Of a DNA stretch of 64,000 nt, positions 46,441 to 58,068 are shown in pieces. The translations under genes were made by a program, and so were the position numbers. Below the pieces are notes generated by a model that saw only the letters and a program-made list of their open reading frames with translations, was not told the origin of the DNA and searched no databases. The stretch is taken from positions 107,753,194 through 107,817,193 of the forward strand of contig NW_026555331.1 of the NCBI RefSeq assembly GCF_014898055.3. Direction: 5' to 3'. Origin of the DNA: Talpa occidentalis. Its lineage: Eukaryota; Chordata; Mammalia; Eulipotyphla; Talpidae. The number at the start of each line of letters is the position of its first letter. Within the stretch, counting starts at the first letter, position 1.

Positions 46441-47169
46441 CCAAAAACAATGAGCCTTTCTGTGAGTATGGTTGCTTTCTGTATAGAGTAAATTCAACTG
46501 GAGAATACACACTCATACCCACACATTCAGTCTTATAAAAGTAGTGAGCACCCAATATGTGCTTGCCACTTTGTCAGGCACAGGGCAGAAAGGAAGGCAG
46601 TCCCCACCCCTGAAAAAGCCACCTATTAATGGAGAAATGGATTGATAAGCAAATAATTGTGCTAATATTACTTCTCCTAGATGATCTGGAGGGACTGCAA
46701 AGAGAGATGAATCGGGAAAATACAAGGGTAAGAGCATTGCAGGCAGAGGGCGAGAAGCAAGAAAGTTTAAGTAGACACTGAGTCCAGCTGTTGGAGTGAG
46801 GTGGGGAAGCCACAGAAGCTAAGGTTGAAAAAACAGACATAGATTATATTTCATCTAATCTAAAATGTCAATTATTTTGAAAAGTTAAATATTATTTTAT
46901 ATAAAACCTAGAAAAATTGCTGGTAATTAAATTATGACAAAGCACCATTGATTGCAAACATTCCTATTTCAAAAGGGCTAACATGTAAGGGTATCTCTCA
47001 GAATGGGTAAAATATGGCAATTTCAGAAAAAAGAAATGTGAAAGATTAATTAATGTTAGAAAGCAGATTTTTTAAAAGATAAAATAAATGCGAATCTAAT
47101 GCAGATATAATTTTTCTTATTTTGTTAACATATTAATGTTGGCATTAGCAAGAGCAGAGTGAAATGGCA
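46441..47169. other. unassigned intronic sequence
   Basis: No supportable feature was seen. Confidence 0.35.
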
Positions 47170-47680
47170 AACTCACTACACATAGTATAAAATACTACCT
47201 TTCCAGAAATCACTTTCACAATAATGACAAAGAATATGAACCTAAATATGTATGTATTCTTGATCCAGTAATTCTACTACAGAAATCTATCCTAGCACCA
47301 TACTTATGGACTAGAAAGAAGATTTAAGTACAAGAACATAAGGTTAATTAAAATAATAAAAATGCTAACTACTTAAATGTCAAATTATCAACGATCTTAT
47401 AATATAAATTGTGACATAATTATATGAAATGTTAGTCAATGAAATATTTTTCATTTATTTAATAACATGGGGGGAAATCTCATAATGCAATGGCAAATTT
47501 TAAAAGGAAGGAAACAAAAACTCCATGTAGAATAAAAAACCTGAGAAAGACATATTCAGTGGAGACTGGAAAGAGATGTAATATTGGTGAGCTCTGGGTG
47601 GTATATTGGCAAAAGTTTTTCTTCTGATAATTGTTAGCATTTTTTCCATTTTCTGGGATGTTCATATTAACCTTTTATTA
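47170..47680 (+). mobile_element. old L1 LINE fragment
   Basis: 'gatccagtaattctactacagaaatctatcctag' then 'ggtgagctctgggtggtatattgg' and 'ccattttctgggatg' are late ORF2 and 3' L1 words in plus orientation. It is highly decayed. Confidence 0.55.
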
Positions 47681-47838
47681 CCTCTCCTCAATAGATATGT
47701 CTTTCTAAGTCTACTTACAAACATTAAATTGTAGTAGACAATGTTGTCCCATGCATAGAGACAGAATGAACAATATATGGCTCTCACATGAAACAGTGAT
47801 CACACATGGATATTGTGAAAGCTCAAAATTCACTAATA

Positions 47839-48097
47839 GGGCCTGGTGGCGCAGCGGTTGAGTGCTGGGCTGCAAAGCTGCCTGCAGCATACGCAATGCC
47901 TGTTCAATCCCCGGCCGCTGGTGAGGGTCCCACATGGCGCGACAGACCTCTCCTGCTGTACCTGCTGCTCCCCTCAGCAGTGTGTTTCGTCAGTCTGCCT
48001 GTTCTGTTCCCCGCTCTGGCTCTGGTGCATTCTCTCACCATCCCACGCTTCTGACTGTGCCCAGTGCTTATATAAATAAATAAATAAATCTTTTTAA
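47839..48097 (+). mobile_element. tRNA-derived SINE, type B
   Basis: GGGCCTGGTGGCGCAGCGG head (a few bases shorter than the copy at 34105), GTTCAATCCCC box B, body ACCTCTCCTGCTG, CTCAGCAGTGTGTTTCG, CTGGCTCTGGTGCATTC, tail TATAAATAAATAAATAAATC. Target duplication: AAAATTCACTAATA at 47825-47838 and an AAAATCACTAATA match ending at 48110. Many CpG sites are kept, so it is young, but more worn than the 34105 copy. Confidence 0.92.
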
Positions 48098-48110
48098 AAA
48101 ATCACTAATA

Positions 48111-48617
48111 AATGTTAGATGAGATTCAATACAGACCACACATGACTTCCATATTTCTCAATAGCAGAAACTGATTAGCTATGAACACCCAATATACATG
48201 TCAGCATATATATGTATGTATTTGCATATGCAGTGTATATATGTATGCATATAAATACATGCTGTATTTGCAAGAATTATTTCTAATCCCAATCTGTAGA
48301 GATAAGGACAGAGTTGAACCCAAATGTCTCTCACCGAAGACTCACACTCAGCCCTGTACCATCAGTCTCTCAAAGAAATGCTTCCATAGCACATCTTGAT
48401 AAACATCAAGGAAGAACATGGGAGGCAGTGAACCAGCTATGAATATAGTATGTCCTTTCCTGGAGGAACCTCAGATAAAGCTCTCTGATAACAGGTTGGA
48501 GTGGAAAAGTAAGGGGTCAGATACTCTGTCCGCTAACTGCTAAACTCAATTCCTGAGAAACCATCCTGAGAAAACTCTCCGGATCACTAGGATTATGGCA
48601 CAGTACAGTTTACCCAC
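48111..48617. other. unassigned intronic sequence
   Basis: An AT-rich TATGTATG-like microsatellite lies at about 48205-48260. It ends at the donor of the exon at 48618. Confidence 0.35.
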
Positions 48618-48686
48618 CTGGCAAGGTCAGGCGACTTGTGGAGCTAGTGCTTGGGGCTGGGGAGCCATGAGAACGCTTCTTAGTGC
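48618..48686 (-). CDS. candidate 69-nt internal coding exon of the unrecognised gene
   Basis: On the minus strand a strong acceptor (pyrimidine run TCTTTTTCCTCTTCACAG) precedes 69 bases and a good donor, CAG|GTGGGT. Only one of the three frames is open: TKKRSHGSPAPSTSSTSR followed by LTLP, a basic, Ser/Thr/Pro-rich disordered-looking segment. It begins with two bases finishing a split codon and ends with one base over, so it is a symmetrical (1-1) exon that can be skipped without breaking the frame. Joined to the exon at 28832 the frame continues and reads ...LTLPV/IKPPLRHF. The Ser/Pro composition suggests a linker or phosphorylated region. No family was recognised. Confidence 0.55.
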
Positions 48687-49382
48687 CTGTGAAGAGGAAA
48701 AAGAGGATAAGGGAGGGTAGCATTGTGAATACGCTTCTGGGACGGGTAATAGTCATCAAATGATATCTCAAACATTATCCAATGACCTGAAAGCGAGAGT
48801 CTGAAAACAATGTTTAGAAGAAAGTAGGGGCGGGGCCGCCCCTACTCCAGGGTCAGAGAAGCCAGGAGCACAGCCTTGGCCTGTGTGCACCTGTGTGCAC
48901 TTGACCCTTCTCGGTCTTCTGGGGGGCAGGTTGGTATGTTGAGACCAACACACCCTGAGCGGGCTGAATGTGAGGACCAAGAGGGAGAGCTTCTAAATGT
49001 GCAGAAGCCTGAGAACCGTCACCGGAGAGTCGGTCTCATTTGCGAAGATGGAGCTTAGCATCAGTGTTTGTAACGCCCCCGGCCCCCAGGTCATAATTGT
49101 TTCCAGGATGGAGAACTACTGTTGCGGAAGTAGCTCCTCTGAACAGTTGTCACCCTTGACATCGTGTTATTGTTATTATTGTATTATTACTATTATTCGT
49201 AGTTGTAGTGTTAACTGTACTACTAGTAATAATAAAAATAGAAAACAGAATGTTAACCCAAATGCCTCAGACCCACCCAAACAGTTACTTTGCATGAGGT
49301 GAGAGCAGTGAAGCAGGAGGACTTTAGGCCCCAGGCCTCATAGATGCTCTGAATGTCAGAGTTGGCGAAGAACTTAGAGGTG
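48687..49382. other. unassigned sequence with TTA-rich repeat
   Basis: A degenerate ATT/TTA trinucleotide-like run is at about 49165-49240. A duplicated CTGTGTGCAC lies near 48881-48899. No exon was identified. Confidence 0.35.
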
Positions 49383-49545
49383 CAAACTTGGCTGTAAGAG
49401 AGCTTCAGAATCCCCTGAGGTGATTTTTATAAGTGTGGCTCCCAGGGTGCTTTCCAGAGCCTACTGAAGCAGAATCTCGGGGAATGGAGCCAGAAGTTTG
49501 CCTTTCAGCAAGTTTCCCAGGTGAACGTAATGATTATCAGTCTAA
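49383..49545 (+). repeat. MER5-type hAT fragment
   Basis: 'cttcagaatcccctgaggtgattttt', 'agagcctactgaagcagaatctcgggg' and 'tttcccaggtgaacgtaatg' are MER5-family words in order. Confidence 0.6.
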
Positions 49546-49718
49546 TGAGGTGTCCTGGACACACAGAGGTGAACACGTTCACCCAAAGTGAAGGTGGTTG
49601 TCAGGGCTGCCTGGTGCACAACCCCAGGGGTGCCATTCACTCTGGATCCCACACAAAGAATGGTGGGCATGAGTGTGGAAAAGTCAGCCCCAATCAGAGG
49701 CACTATGTGAATCACAGG

Positions 49719-50150
49719 TGTAGGGTAAGGGAAAATGTCAGGCTTTTCTGCCCTCCCGCCATCAGGATAGATGGTGGATCCTTGCGGTCTTGAATGCATG
49801 CCTGATGGCGGGCACCTGGAATAGGGTGTGGGCATAGGTAGATGGGATTCACCTGGGCCAAGACTGGGCCTTTAAGGGCGGCGTCACGGGGACGCCAGCA
49901 GAAGCCGAGAAGCAGCAGAACGAACAGAAGAGCAGAGAAGCAGAGAGAAGGCCAGAGAGCCCAGATAGAGTAAGGATTTGCTGGGGCCTGGGAGGTCTAC
50001 CAGCCTCCCGGCCCCCCAGCACCCCTGCCTGCCATATGCCTGGTAAACCCCAATAAAAGCCTGCAAAAAGCCACTGAGGACTCTGACTCCTCCTTTACCC
50101 GGTCTGCTGGATCATAGAAAACCTGCACTGTGTCCTTTCCTGACCCTACA
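49719..50150 (+). mobile_element. solo LTR, LTR-C family
   Basis: It starts TGTAGGGTAAGG and ends CTGACCCTACA, so the termini are inverted over about eight bases. ACAGG flanks both sides (49714-49718 and 50151-50155), a 5-bp duplication. AATAAA is at 50052-50057 and a TTTAAGGG TATA-like word is near 49871. The size of the target duplication differs from LTR-A and LTR-B, so this is a different retroviral group (5-6 bp is typical of class II and III). No internal sequence remains. Confidence 0.85.
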
Positions 50151-50298
50151 ACAGGACGCAAATCCATGCCTCTGATTTTTGGGTGATCTCCTAGAAAGGC
50201 ATCTGTGTCCCACTGGATCCACCTGCTCTATGGGGTGACCCAGAGTATTTATTCTTCCAGTCACAAGACTTTTTATTTGTCTCACTGTCCCTTTGGGG

Positions 50299-50509
50299 TA
50301 GGGCTTCTTAACCGCAGCAGTATGACATTTGGGTCACATAATTCTTTGTGAAGGAGACTGTCCTGTGCACAGTAGAGTGTTGAGCTGCATTCCTGACCTC
50401 TGTCCACTAGATATCAGGGGCACCTCCCCTGTCCTGATGATCAGAAATGCCCTCCAGACAATGACAAACACCCCATAGGAGCGCAGTTACCCTCAGCTGT
50501 GACCACTGC
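50299..50509 (-). mobile_element. MER20-like hAT element
   Basis: Plus-strand reading: 'cttcttaaccgc', 'tcacataattctttgtgaagg', 'ctgtcctgtgcacagtagagtg', 'ctgacctctgtccactagat' and 'gaccactgct' correspond to the reverse complement of MER20 across its full ~210 bp. Confidence 0.75.
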
Positions 50510-51899
50510 TTCAGGCTGGAAGTTTAGAGTGTCAGTTCACAGTTTGATAGTTCGGTCCTAAGTAATAGTCACTGTCATACATCAAACTACCACCAATGTC
50601 CTAGGTACCATATTACATGGTATTGTACCATTTTTTAAATAAGCAGCTACCCACAATTAAATGCATGTTAGTTGTCTTTTTTGATACTCTGATGATTAAA
50701 TGATTTCCATTTTACAGAATTTGGAAGCAAAGGACATACAAGTAATTTGCGTAAAGTTGATGTGTGTTACAACACAAAATCCTTCAGAGTTACAGTTACA
50801 GACTCTTTTTCCAATGACTCCTATTGTTTTTTGACCAACCCATTATCCAGATTTCCTTCACGTGCAGTCTTCCTAAATTTACCTAAGGATAAGAAAAACC
50901 TGCAGTAAGTATTTTAACAAAAAGGAAAAACAAAACCAGATTCCCAGGCCTTACCAAGTACTAGTGAGTCAACATTTCTGGAAGGGCCTGTGAGTTCCAT
51001 AGGTCCCCCAGGTGACTGTGACTTTCAGGCAAACTTGGAAAACCTTGTGTGATACATTTTCCTTCTTGTCTAACTGTTGGAAAATATGGCACCCTCTCTC
51101 TATGGATACTCAAGAGATCAAATGTAAGGTTGCCAACACAAGCACTTGAAAATCTTCAAGGCACTCGGTGGCTACAAGCTTCCAATACTGTTACTGCCTG
51201 TAGAAACACTCACTTATTATTTTATAGGAATGATTGGTGCAAGTTTTAAAGGTCATCTACTAGGATCTCCCAAAAGCTTGCAGCTTGATGATTCTCTCTT
51301 GGGGAAGCTTTTCATTCCCTCGGTATCTTCTTTGCAGACACTGAGTGGGATCGGAATCTCTGGGGGCCTTGGGCCATTGGGAAAGCAAAACTAAAAGCCC
51401 TCTGGAAATGATGTTGTTTTTCGCTGTGCTTGATGACATCCCTCTGTATCAGGAAAGGGGAGAAGCCAGCCCCACTTCTCCTAATCATGAGTCATACACA
51501 GGTAGCAGGCAGAGATGCATAAAATAAAGCTGCTTGAGAATTCTTCAGCACTTTAGCAGCAGCGTGAGCCATCAGGGATGTTTAGGTTCTGAGTCAGCTT
51601 TCACTGGCTCCCCTTTAATTGAGGTGGTATTCCTGGAATAAATTCTCAATCCATGGTCACCAAATTACATATCACTTTACTCAGTCCCCTTTGTGGGAAT
51701 AACACTCAATGTATCTAAGTTTCATTTTCTAAAACCCTTTACCCCTCCCTTACTCCCATTCCTAGGAAAACATCTGAAACTGAGCACCCAACTACCCCAT
51801 TCCCACAGTTGGCCTGGGGACACAGAGATCCCTCTGGGATTTACTGGAGAAATCTACTCAGGGATGTTACTTCCTCAGTGACACAGAATTTACTCTGTC
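50510..51899. other. unassigned sequence
   Basis: The piece near 50940-51010 contains MER5-like words. A donor-like site on the minus strand in it is an artefact of the repeat. No exon was identified. Confidence 0.35.
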
Positions 51900-52050
51900 A
51901 GAGGTTTTTAATCTTCACTACCCATCAGGATCATACAGGGAGTTTTAAGGAAAATATGCTGCTATCAGGACCCTTGTAAAGACGCTGTTTAATTGGTCTG
52001 GGGTGGCATCCAGCACTCGGCTTTTTTTTTGCAGCTGTGAGAGAGAAACA
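51900..52050 (+). repeat. possible MER5-type hAT fragment
   Basis: 'tttttaatcttcactacccatcaggatcatacaggg' and 'ttaattggtctggggtggcatccagc' follow a MER5-like order. Confidence 0.45.
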
Positions 52051-53470
52051 TCATATTTGGTGGTCCCTGCAGAAGACATTTCTTTTCCTTCAGCCATCAG
52101 GGAAGGCACCCTGTCTTCTGAATAACTGGTGTCCTTTATTTTCCTGGATGAAATGACGTTTTATTTTCCATTTTTATTTTGGGTTTCAGGAAACTCAAAT
52201 CCAGTTTATGACAATGTTGTGAGGTGGGAGGCCTATTTAGCCTGTGTGTCTACATACGAACATTTGCCCTGGTATGCTCTCTCTACACAGACTCTCCTTT
52301 CTGCCACTGATTTTATTTTGCTTTATTAATTATTACAAAACAGATTGATTACATTATGTTTTAGAATCCTGAACTATTACATAAATGATTTGGATAAAAT
52401 GGGAACAAATAAATAAGTAGCTACATCAGTGTTGATATGCTAAGCTTCATTTTCCTCATCTATAAACATTTTAAAAACATCAATTTCAGAATGTAATTGT
52501 GAAGATCAAGTAAGAGTAGACAGGTAAAGTGTTTAGCAAACTTCAGTGAAATAAAATGTTTGCTATTAACTTAAATTGAAAGGTGTGCATTATATTTATG
52601 TGTGTGTGTAAAGTAGCTAATATATCATCTGTGGGAGAGAGGCATTTTAAGGTCATGAATTGCGTTGTCCTCGACCCAGGGTACGTGACTTTTCAGAAAG
52701 TAAACAACCCAATCAGTCAGTTCAGGGCAGAAATGTCATCACTGCAGCTTGTGTGACTGGAAGTATCTTTTGACAAATGAATAGCTTTCAGATATTTCAA
52801 ATTAATGTCCTTGGTTGGTTCAGTTAAAGGGCAATGAATCCAATTCATCAGGAGTCTAGAGAAGACAGTGATGGAAGTGACAACCAAGGCTGCCCCCCTG
52901 GGGACAAATACACACACATAAGACTCAGGACATGAGTTTGCATTAAACACCAGTGATTTTCAGCTCGACATCAAACAAATAGTCTCCCTTCTACAAAATA
53001 GGGTTAGCACAGCCAAGCCCATGCCTGCTGAGGAAAGGGTGATTTAAGAGCTCCTGAGAACAAGCGTCACCATTAGTAATGATCCAACAATAGCACTGCT
53101 GTTATCACACAACTGGCTCCCACAGGGCAGAGGTGGGAGCTGCAAGACCCAGGAGGGAGAAGTTTCTGTCAACCTACTGAGTACTTGCAATCTCTTTTAT
53201 TTAGCATATTGTAAAGTCTGCCTTTATGATACTCACAAACCTCTGATCCTTACTTATAAACACATCTACCAACATCTTTACTACGTTGTACTTGGGCAGC
53301 AGTAGAGGGCAATTGGCTGTTGCCTGATGTCTGGGAACAAAATGTCATTTTTGTCTCTTTACAGTCTTAAAAAAAAAAAAAAAGAGCATCAAGAGAAGCC
53401 CAAGTTCAGCTCAGGGCTGAAAATGGAAATGTTGGAAGACTTGGAGGACTTCTAATCTGACAGCACTTAC
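52051..53470. other. unassigned sequence
   Basis: No supportable feature was seen, apart from an A run at about 53369-53383. Confidence 0.35.
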
Positions 53471-53512
53471 CTAAGCGTTGTCTTCCAGTGGTATGTAAAT
53501 AAGAGTTGCATA
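53471..53512 (-). other. weak candidate 42-nt exon
   Basis: A strong minus-strand donor (TTAG|GTAAGT) lies at 53470/53471, and a modest acceptor (CATTCTCAG) sits 42 bases upstream. It would be a 1-1 phase exon and so could precede the 48618 exon in frame. But two frames are open and the polypyrimidine tract is poor. Only the donor is strong. Confidence 0.15.
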
Positions 53513-53949
53513 CTGAGAATGTTTAATAACAACTACCCTCCACAATACAACCACCACCAGTACTATGCTTGCTTTTGTGTGACCTGATCTCTGTTCATTA
53601 CAAAGAAAATCACCAAAAACACAAGAGTTATTTATATAGCACAACACTATATACATTTTAAATACAGCTGCTTTACTATTTGAATATGCTTTGGAATTGA
53701 CTATAGGAATGAGGCATTGAAACTGTTCATGACCTTTGGCCAAACTTGTACACCTAAAAAGCTGCTCAATGGAGAGATTCAGAAATGCAACAAAGCCTTA
53801 TGCACAAAGAACTCCATTTCTATGCTAATTTTAACTGCAAAAAAATAAATAAGAGCATGTAAGCTAATTGTCCAAGAGCAGAGGGGCAGTTAAGTGTGCT
53901 AGAGCCACAGAATGAAATAAAATGTTGCTACTGAAATTATATTAATAAA

Positions 53950-54200
53950 GAGCTTTTTAAAAATGGGACAATGCTCACAACCCAATATTATATGAACAAA
54001 CCATAGTACAGAATTAAATACACTGTAGGGTAAGGTCACGACTGTGTAAAAACACATAGCAAGAGACCATAAGGAAATACAGTGAAAAGCTAACAGTGAA
54101 TAGCCATTGGATGGGATATTACACGTGATTTTAGTTTTATTGTACTACTCTGTATTTTTCAGAATCAGTAAGTTCTACTTTTGCTTTCAAAAAAGAAGAC
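53950..54200 (+). mobile_element. L1 LINE 3' end fragment
   Basis: 'gggacaatgctcacaacccaat', 'catagtacagaattaaatacac', 'aagagaccataaggaaatacag' and 'tctgtatttttcagaatcag' are words of a common old L1 3' end. Confidence 0.5.
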
Positions 54201-57200
54201 ATATATGACAAATACAACAGCACTGAAGAAAATCACACTCCGTTTGTCAGTAATAATCCAGTGGATTAGAGGGTGGTGTTTGTGTAATACACATCATCAC
54301 TACTAGGGGAGTCATTCTCACATGTTGCTGGCTAGAGGAGTGAGGCCAGGTGCCATCCCGCTTGCCCACAAGCAGGGGTAGTGACTAGTCCTAATCAGAC
54401 TCCGAGTATTTGTGGCTGGAGAGGAAAAACATATATATTTCCAGGTAGACCTTTCAAAAGAAGGAGGAAGAAAAAGAGCCTGGAATTCACAAGCCAGTAT
54501 CATGGACTGTCAAACCATTATCATCAGACCCAAAAGATTGAACATCTGGATGCTAGTCCAATTCTGAGAATTCTGACATTTCCTACGCCTCTAAGGAGTT
54601 TCTGATAATCCATTCACCTCACCCCACCTACTCATTAAAGATTATATGAGATGTGAGGCACTGTGTATATCTTCCAGCACGTAGGCACTTGTACCTGGGT
54701 ATCATGTGGTTTTGAAGGAATACAAGACACAGATGGTTGAGTGAGTACGAACAGTCACTTATCTGGGATGGTGACAACAATGAAAAACACTGAAAGAAAA
54801 AAGGCACCTTTTTCATTTTTCAAATTCCAATTGAGAGGTTAACTCATTGTTTTTATTTGGTAATCAGAAGAACATACAAGACATTCATTATTAGATGCTG
54901 GGGGAAAATAATACATTGAGGAACTGTCAGCCTCATCTGTGCAAATAAGATTTACAAGAAACACATCTTTAATTTATTGAGCGCAGTTTAGCATATTGTT
55001 TTTACATGAATCCTCATGATTTATTTTTGCACTTGGAGATGTGATGCTATGGCATTTGAATAGTTTCAGTATAAACCAGCATCACAGGAAACAAAAACGC
55101 TCTTCTTCAGACCCTATGGTCTTTCTCTAGCTCGATGATACACAAAGGCAATTTGCAACCTGCATTTTATCTGCTAGAAGCATATTTCACACCGTGGAAG
55201 TATATTCTATCACTGCTATAAAATACAGACAAGTCCATTTAACATCTTCCTTTTGGAAGAGTATTCTCAGAACTCAGCCCCAAATCCCTTTCTTATTTCT
55301 CCAAAGAACTAAGTATTTGGCATGATTTGAATTGAGGTTTGGGGATTTGATTCTGCTTGCCTCCCTCATTCAGTCTTGTTCAGCATTGTTGAAATTAATT
55401 CAGACATCTCCCACAAATTCAGTTGAACAGCAACAAAATCTAAGGCTTAGGAGATGAGCTGAGTGATCCATTCACATGTTATGTATTAAGAGAGACTCTA
55501 CAGACCCATGGAGGGGCATAGCATCCTATGGAGAAAAACCCTGTGACAGAAATAATTGTGCTCTGCACTGAGGGAAGATAATGTGGCACATATTAGCCTC
55601 AGAGTGACTCGCCTTGCATTGGGTGATGGGTCTCCCCTGAGGATTTCCTTTGTCCTGCTTCCTTCCCCAGTGTAATCCCTCCTGCCCACCTACCCCTTGG
55701 CACCAAACATTTCCTCATGTAGGATGTACTAGAACAAGTTGCTTTCACTTTTTCCCTATTATTTTATGTTTCCATGTGCTAAAATGATACTGCAAGCTAA
55801 ATGGCTTGCCTAGACAGAGGCAAAAGAAGGAATTTTCAAATGGCAGGAAAATGAAGAAGAGAGGAAAGGTAAAAGAAAATTTATGAAAAGGGGAGGAGAC
55901 TCAAGCTAGGGGTGTGTGGAGGAATCTGGCTGTACAGTGGACACCAGAGCTCATAAAAACCTAACTGAGTTCTACAAATGAAAATAGCAAATATTTAAAA
56001 AATTTTTACAGTGTATAAAATTGTATAAAAATATCATCAAAGCAAAAAAAAATGGAAAGTGTATACTCTACAGTTCTAGCTCTAGAGTCAGTGACTTGAC
56101 GATATACCTATGGCTATGAATCTATACTATAAATCTTTACTATAAAGCTATGTATATTAATGTGTGGCTATATTTCTATACCATCACACATATACCCACT
56201 CAAAGACAAATATATAAGTACATAAATCCTTACTCCAAGCTAGACCATGACAGAGAAGCAAAGACTATACAATGATGTGCCTCCAGGACGACCTATTTAA
56301 GAGCCATTTCATAGTCACCAGGTTTTAATGGGCTTTATTTCGAGTAGTTATCCTGCACCATCACCTGAGAAATACTTCTGTATGGTCAAATGCCAGCTCC
56401 CACAGAGATACATGGTTTGAGGGGCCCCTTGTGATGACACTCTCTGGCCTGCTGCAGTCAGCATTTGCTCCAATTAATAGCAAGGATGACTAAGTGTGCC
56501 CCAAGTGAGCTGAAAGGGTTCATGTGGTATCCTCTATTTCCCTGGTTCAGTGCGCAGCAAACTAAACTGGGTAGCCAGATTATGTAAATTCATCTCAAAT
56601 AATGTTTGCCGATGTTTTAAGGAAAAGTGCTTGAGGTGGAGAAATGAGTTAAAATAACTAGAAATGAGTAATGTTTAAATTGGCTTTCATGAATCTTTCA
56701 GTCAGGTCTCCCCTGTTCCTTCAAAGAAACAGTTCTGGCTTGTTGCAGACTTCCCTGATGGAGCATCCTGACTTTTAGAAATATCTAATGAGAATATCTG
56801 GGGGCCTCCTTTCTGTTTTTCTACTCTCCCTGGACCGAAAATGACATGTCAGAGGAAGCCTGTCTAATGTCATAACTGGTTCTAATACCATTCTAATTCA
56901 CTTGTCACCTCCATGCCCATCAGCGTTTTTGTTGAAAGGAAACCTCAAAAGCTGAAATCTGATCTTGGCAGGTAATGTATCTCTTGTTTCTCAAAGGGGT
57001 ATTTTATAGAAATACTGTGCTGTTCATTGTATAATTTTTCATTAAGTTTAATTTCTTTTTTTTAAAGTTCAATTTCTAAGAGATAATGAGGCCTTTAGTC
57101 AAGGATCACTGTTGATGAATTACAAGTATTACTTTCCATTTATTCACCCATAAAATCCAATATAATTATTGCAACATTATTTTCTTTAACTTCCAATTTT

Positions 57201-57992
57201 GCAGAATTCAGTGCTATACCAATCATAATACTGGTGGAGCAAAACTGGGCAATGATTCCCCACTCTGTACCTAGAGAATCTCCTATTTTCTCCAAGAGAG
57301 TGAATTCTGGATTTAAAAGTTACAACTTAGGTTATAAATAAATCCACTAGTATTTCCAAAAGATTGGTATCCTCATCCCATCCCAAAACCAGATTAATCC
57401 TACCTTGGTTTTGGTTTTAGCTTTTCTTAAATACAAGAGTCAAAGAGAAGTTTTTATTGTTTGGTATTTTATAAACTTGGCTCTGACAAATTTCCACAAA
57501 CTACCTGCAATTTCCCATTCATTATGATAAGTTATTTGCGTGGTTAGGTTGTCTGTATATACCGAGAAGCAAGTCGTTAGCAATATGCTTGGTATATAGG
57601 AGATGCTAAATAAATTTCAGACAAGTCTGAAATTTGTTTGCACTCACAGGATGGAGTGGGATTCAGCTGGATAATTTTGCATGTGTTTCCTGAATTCTGA
57701 CCACACCGGGCACTATGTAGATTTCAAATCAGAATGAAGTTTCCCACTAGAAAGAAAAAAAGTGTTTCCTGGATCCTTAAATTCTCTTTATTTGAGACAT
57801 TTGCCACCTACATGTACTTTAATCTCTGAATCATCTCTATATCACTATAAGAAGATTTTATTCTATTTTTCTCTTGTTTTCTCCAATATTCCATAAGTAA
57901 AATTATGAAGTAATTCTATCATATAAGTCTTTGCTCTAAGTTTAAGACTAGAAAGAAACATTATATTATCTACCTATATCTGTGTATCTTTC
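54201..57992. other. unassigned sequence, about 3.8 kb
   Basis: No exon with matched splice sites and no nameable repeat was found apart from short AT runs. This is one of the emptier stretches, and may hold unique non-coding or enhancer sequence. I cannot tell from one genome. Confidence 0.35.
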
Positions 57993-58064
<72 letters not shown>

Positions 58065-58068
58065 ATCT
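57993..58068. repeat. TATC tetranucleotide microsatellite with TTTC end
   Basis: About 15 ATCT units followed by three TTTC-like units. It is long and pure enough to be polymorphic. Confidence 0.95.

Noticed and set aside
50945..51005. Minus-strand GTAAGG donor with CCTTCCAG acceptor
   Set aside because: The sequence is MER5-like repeat; the splice-like words belong to that family.
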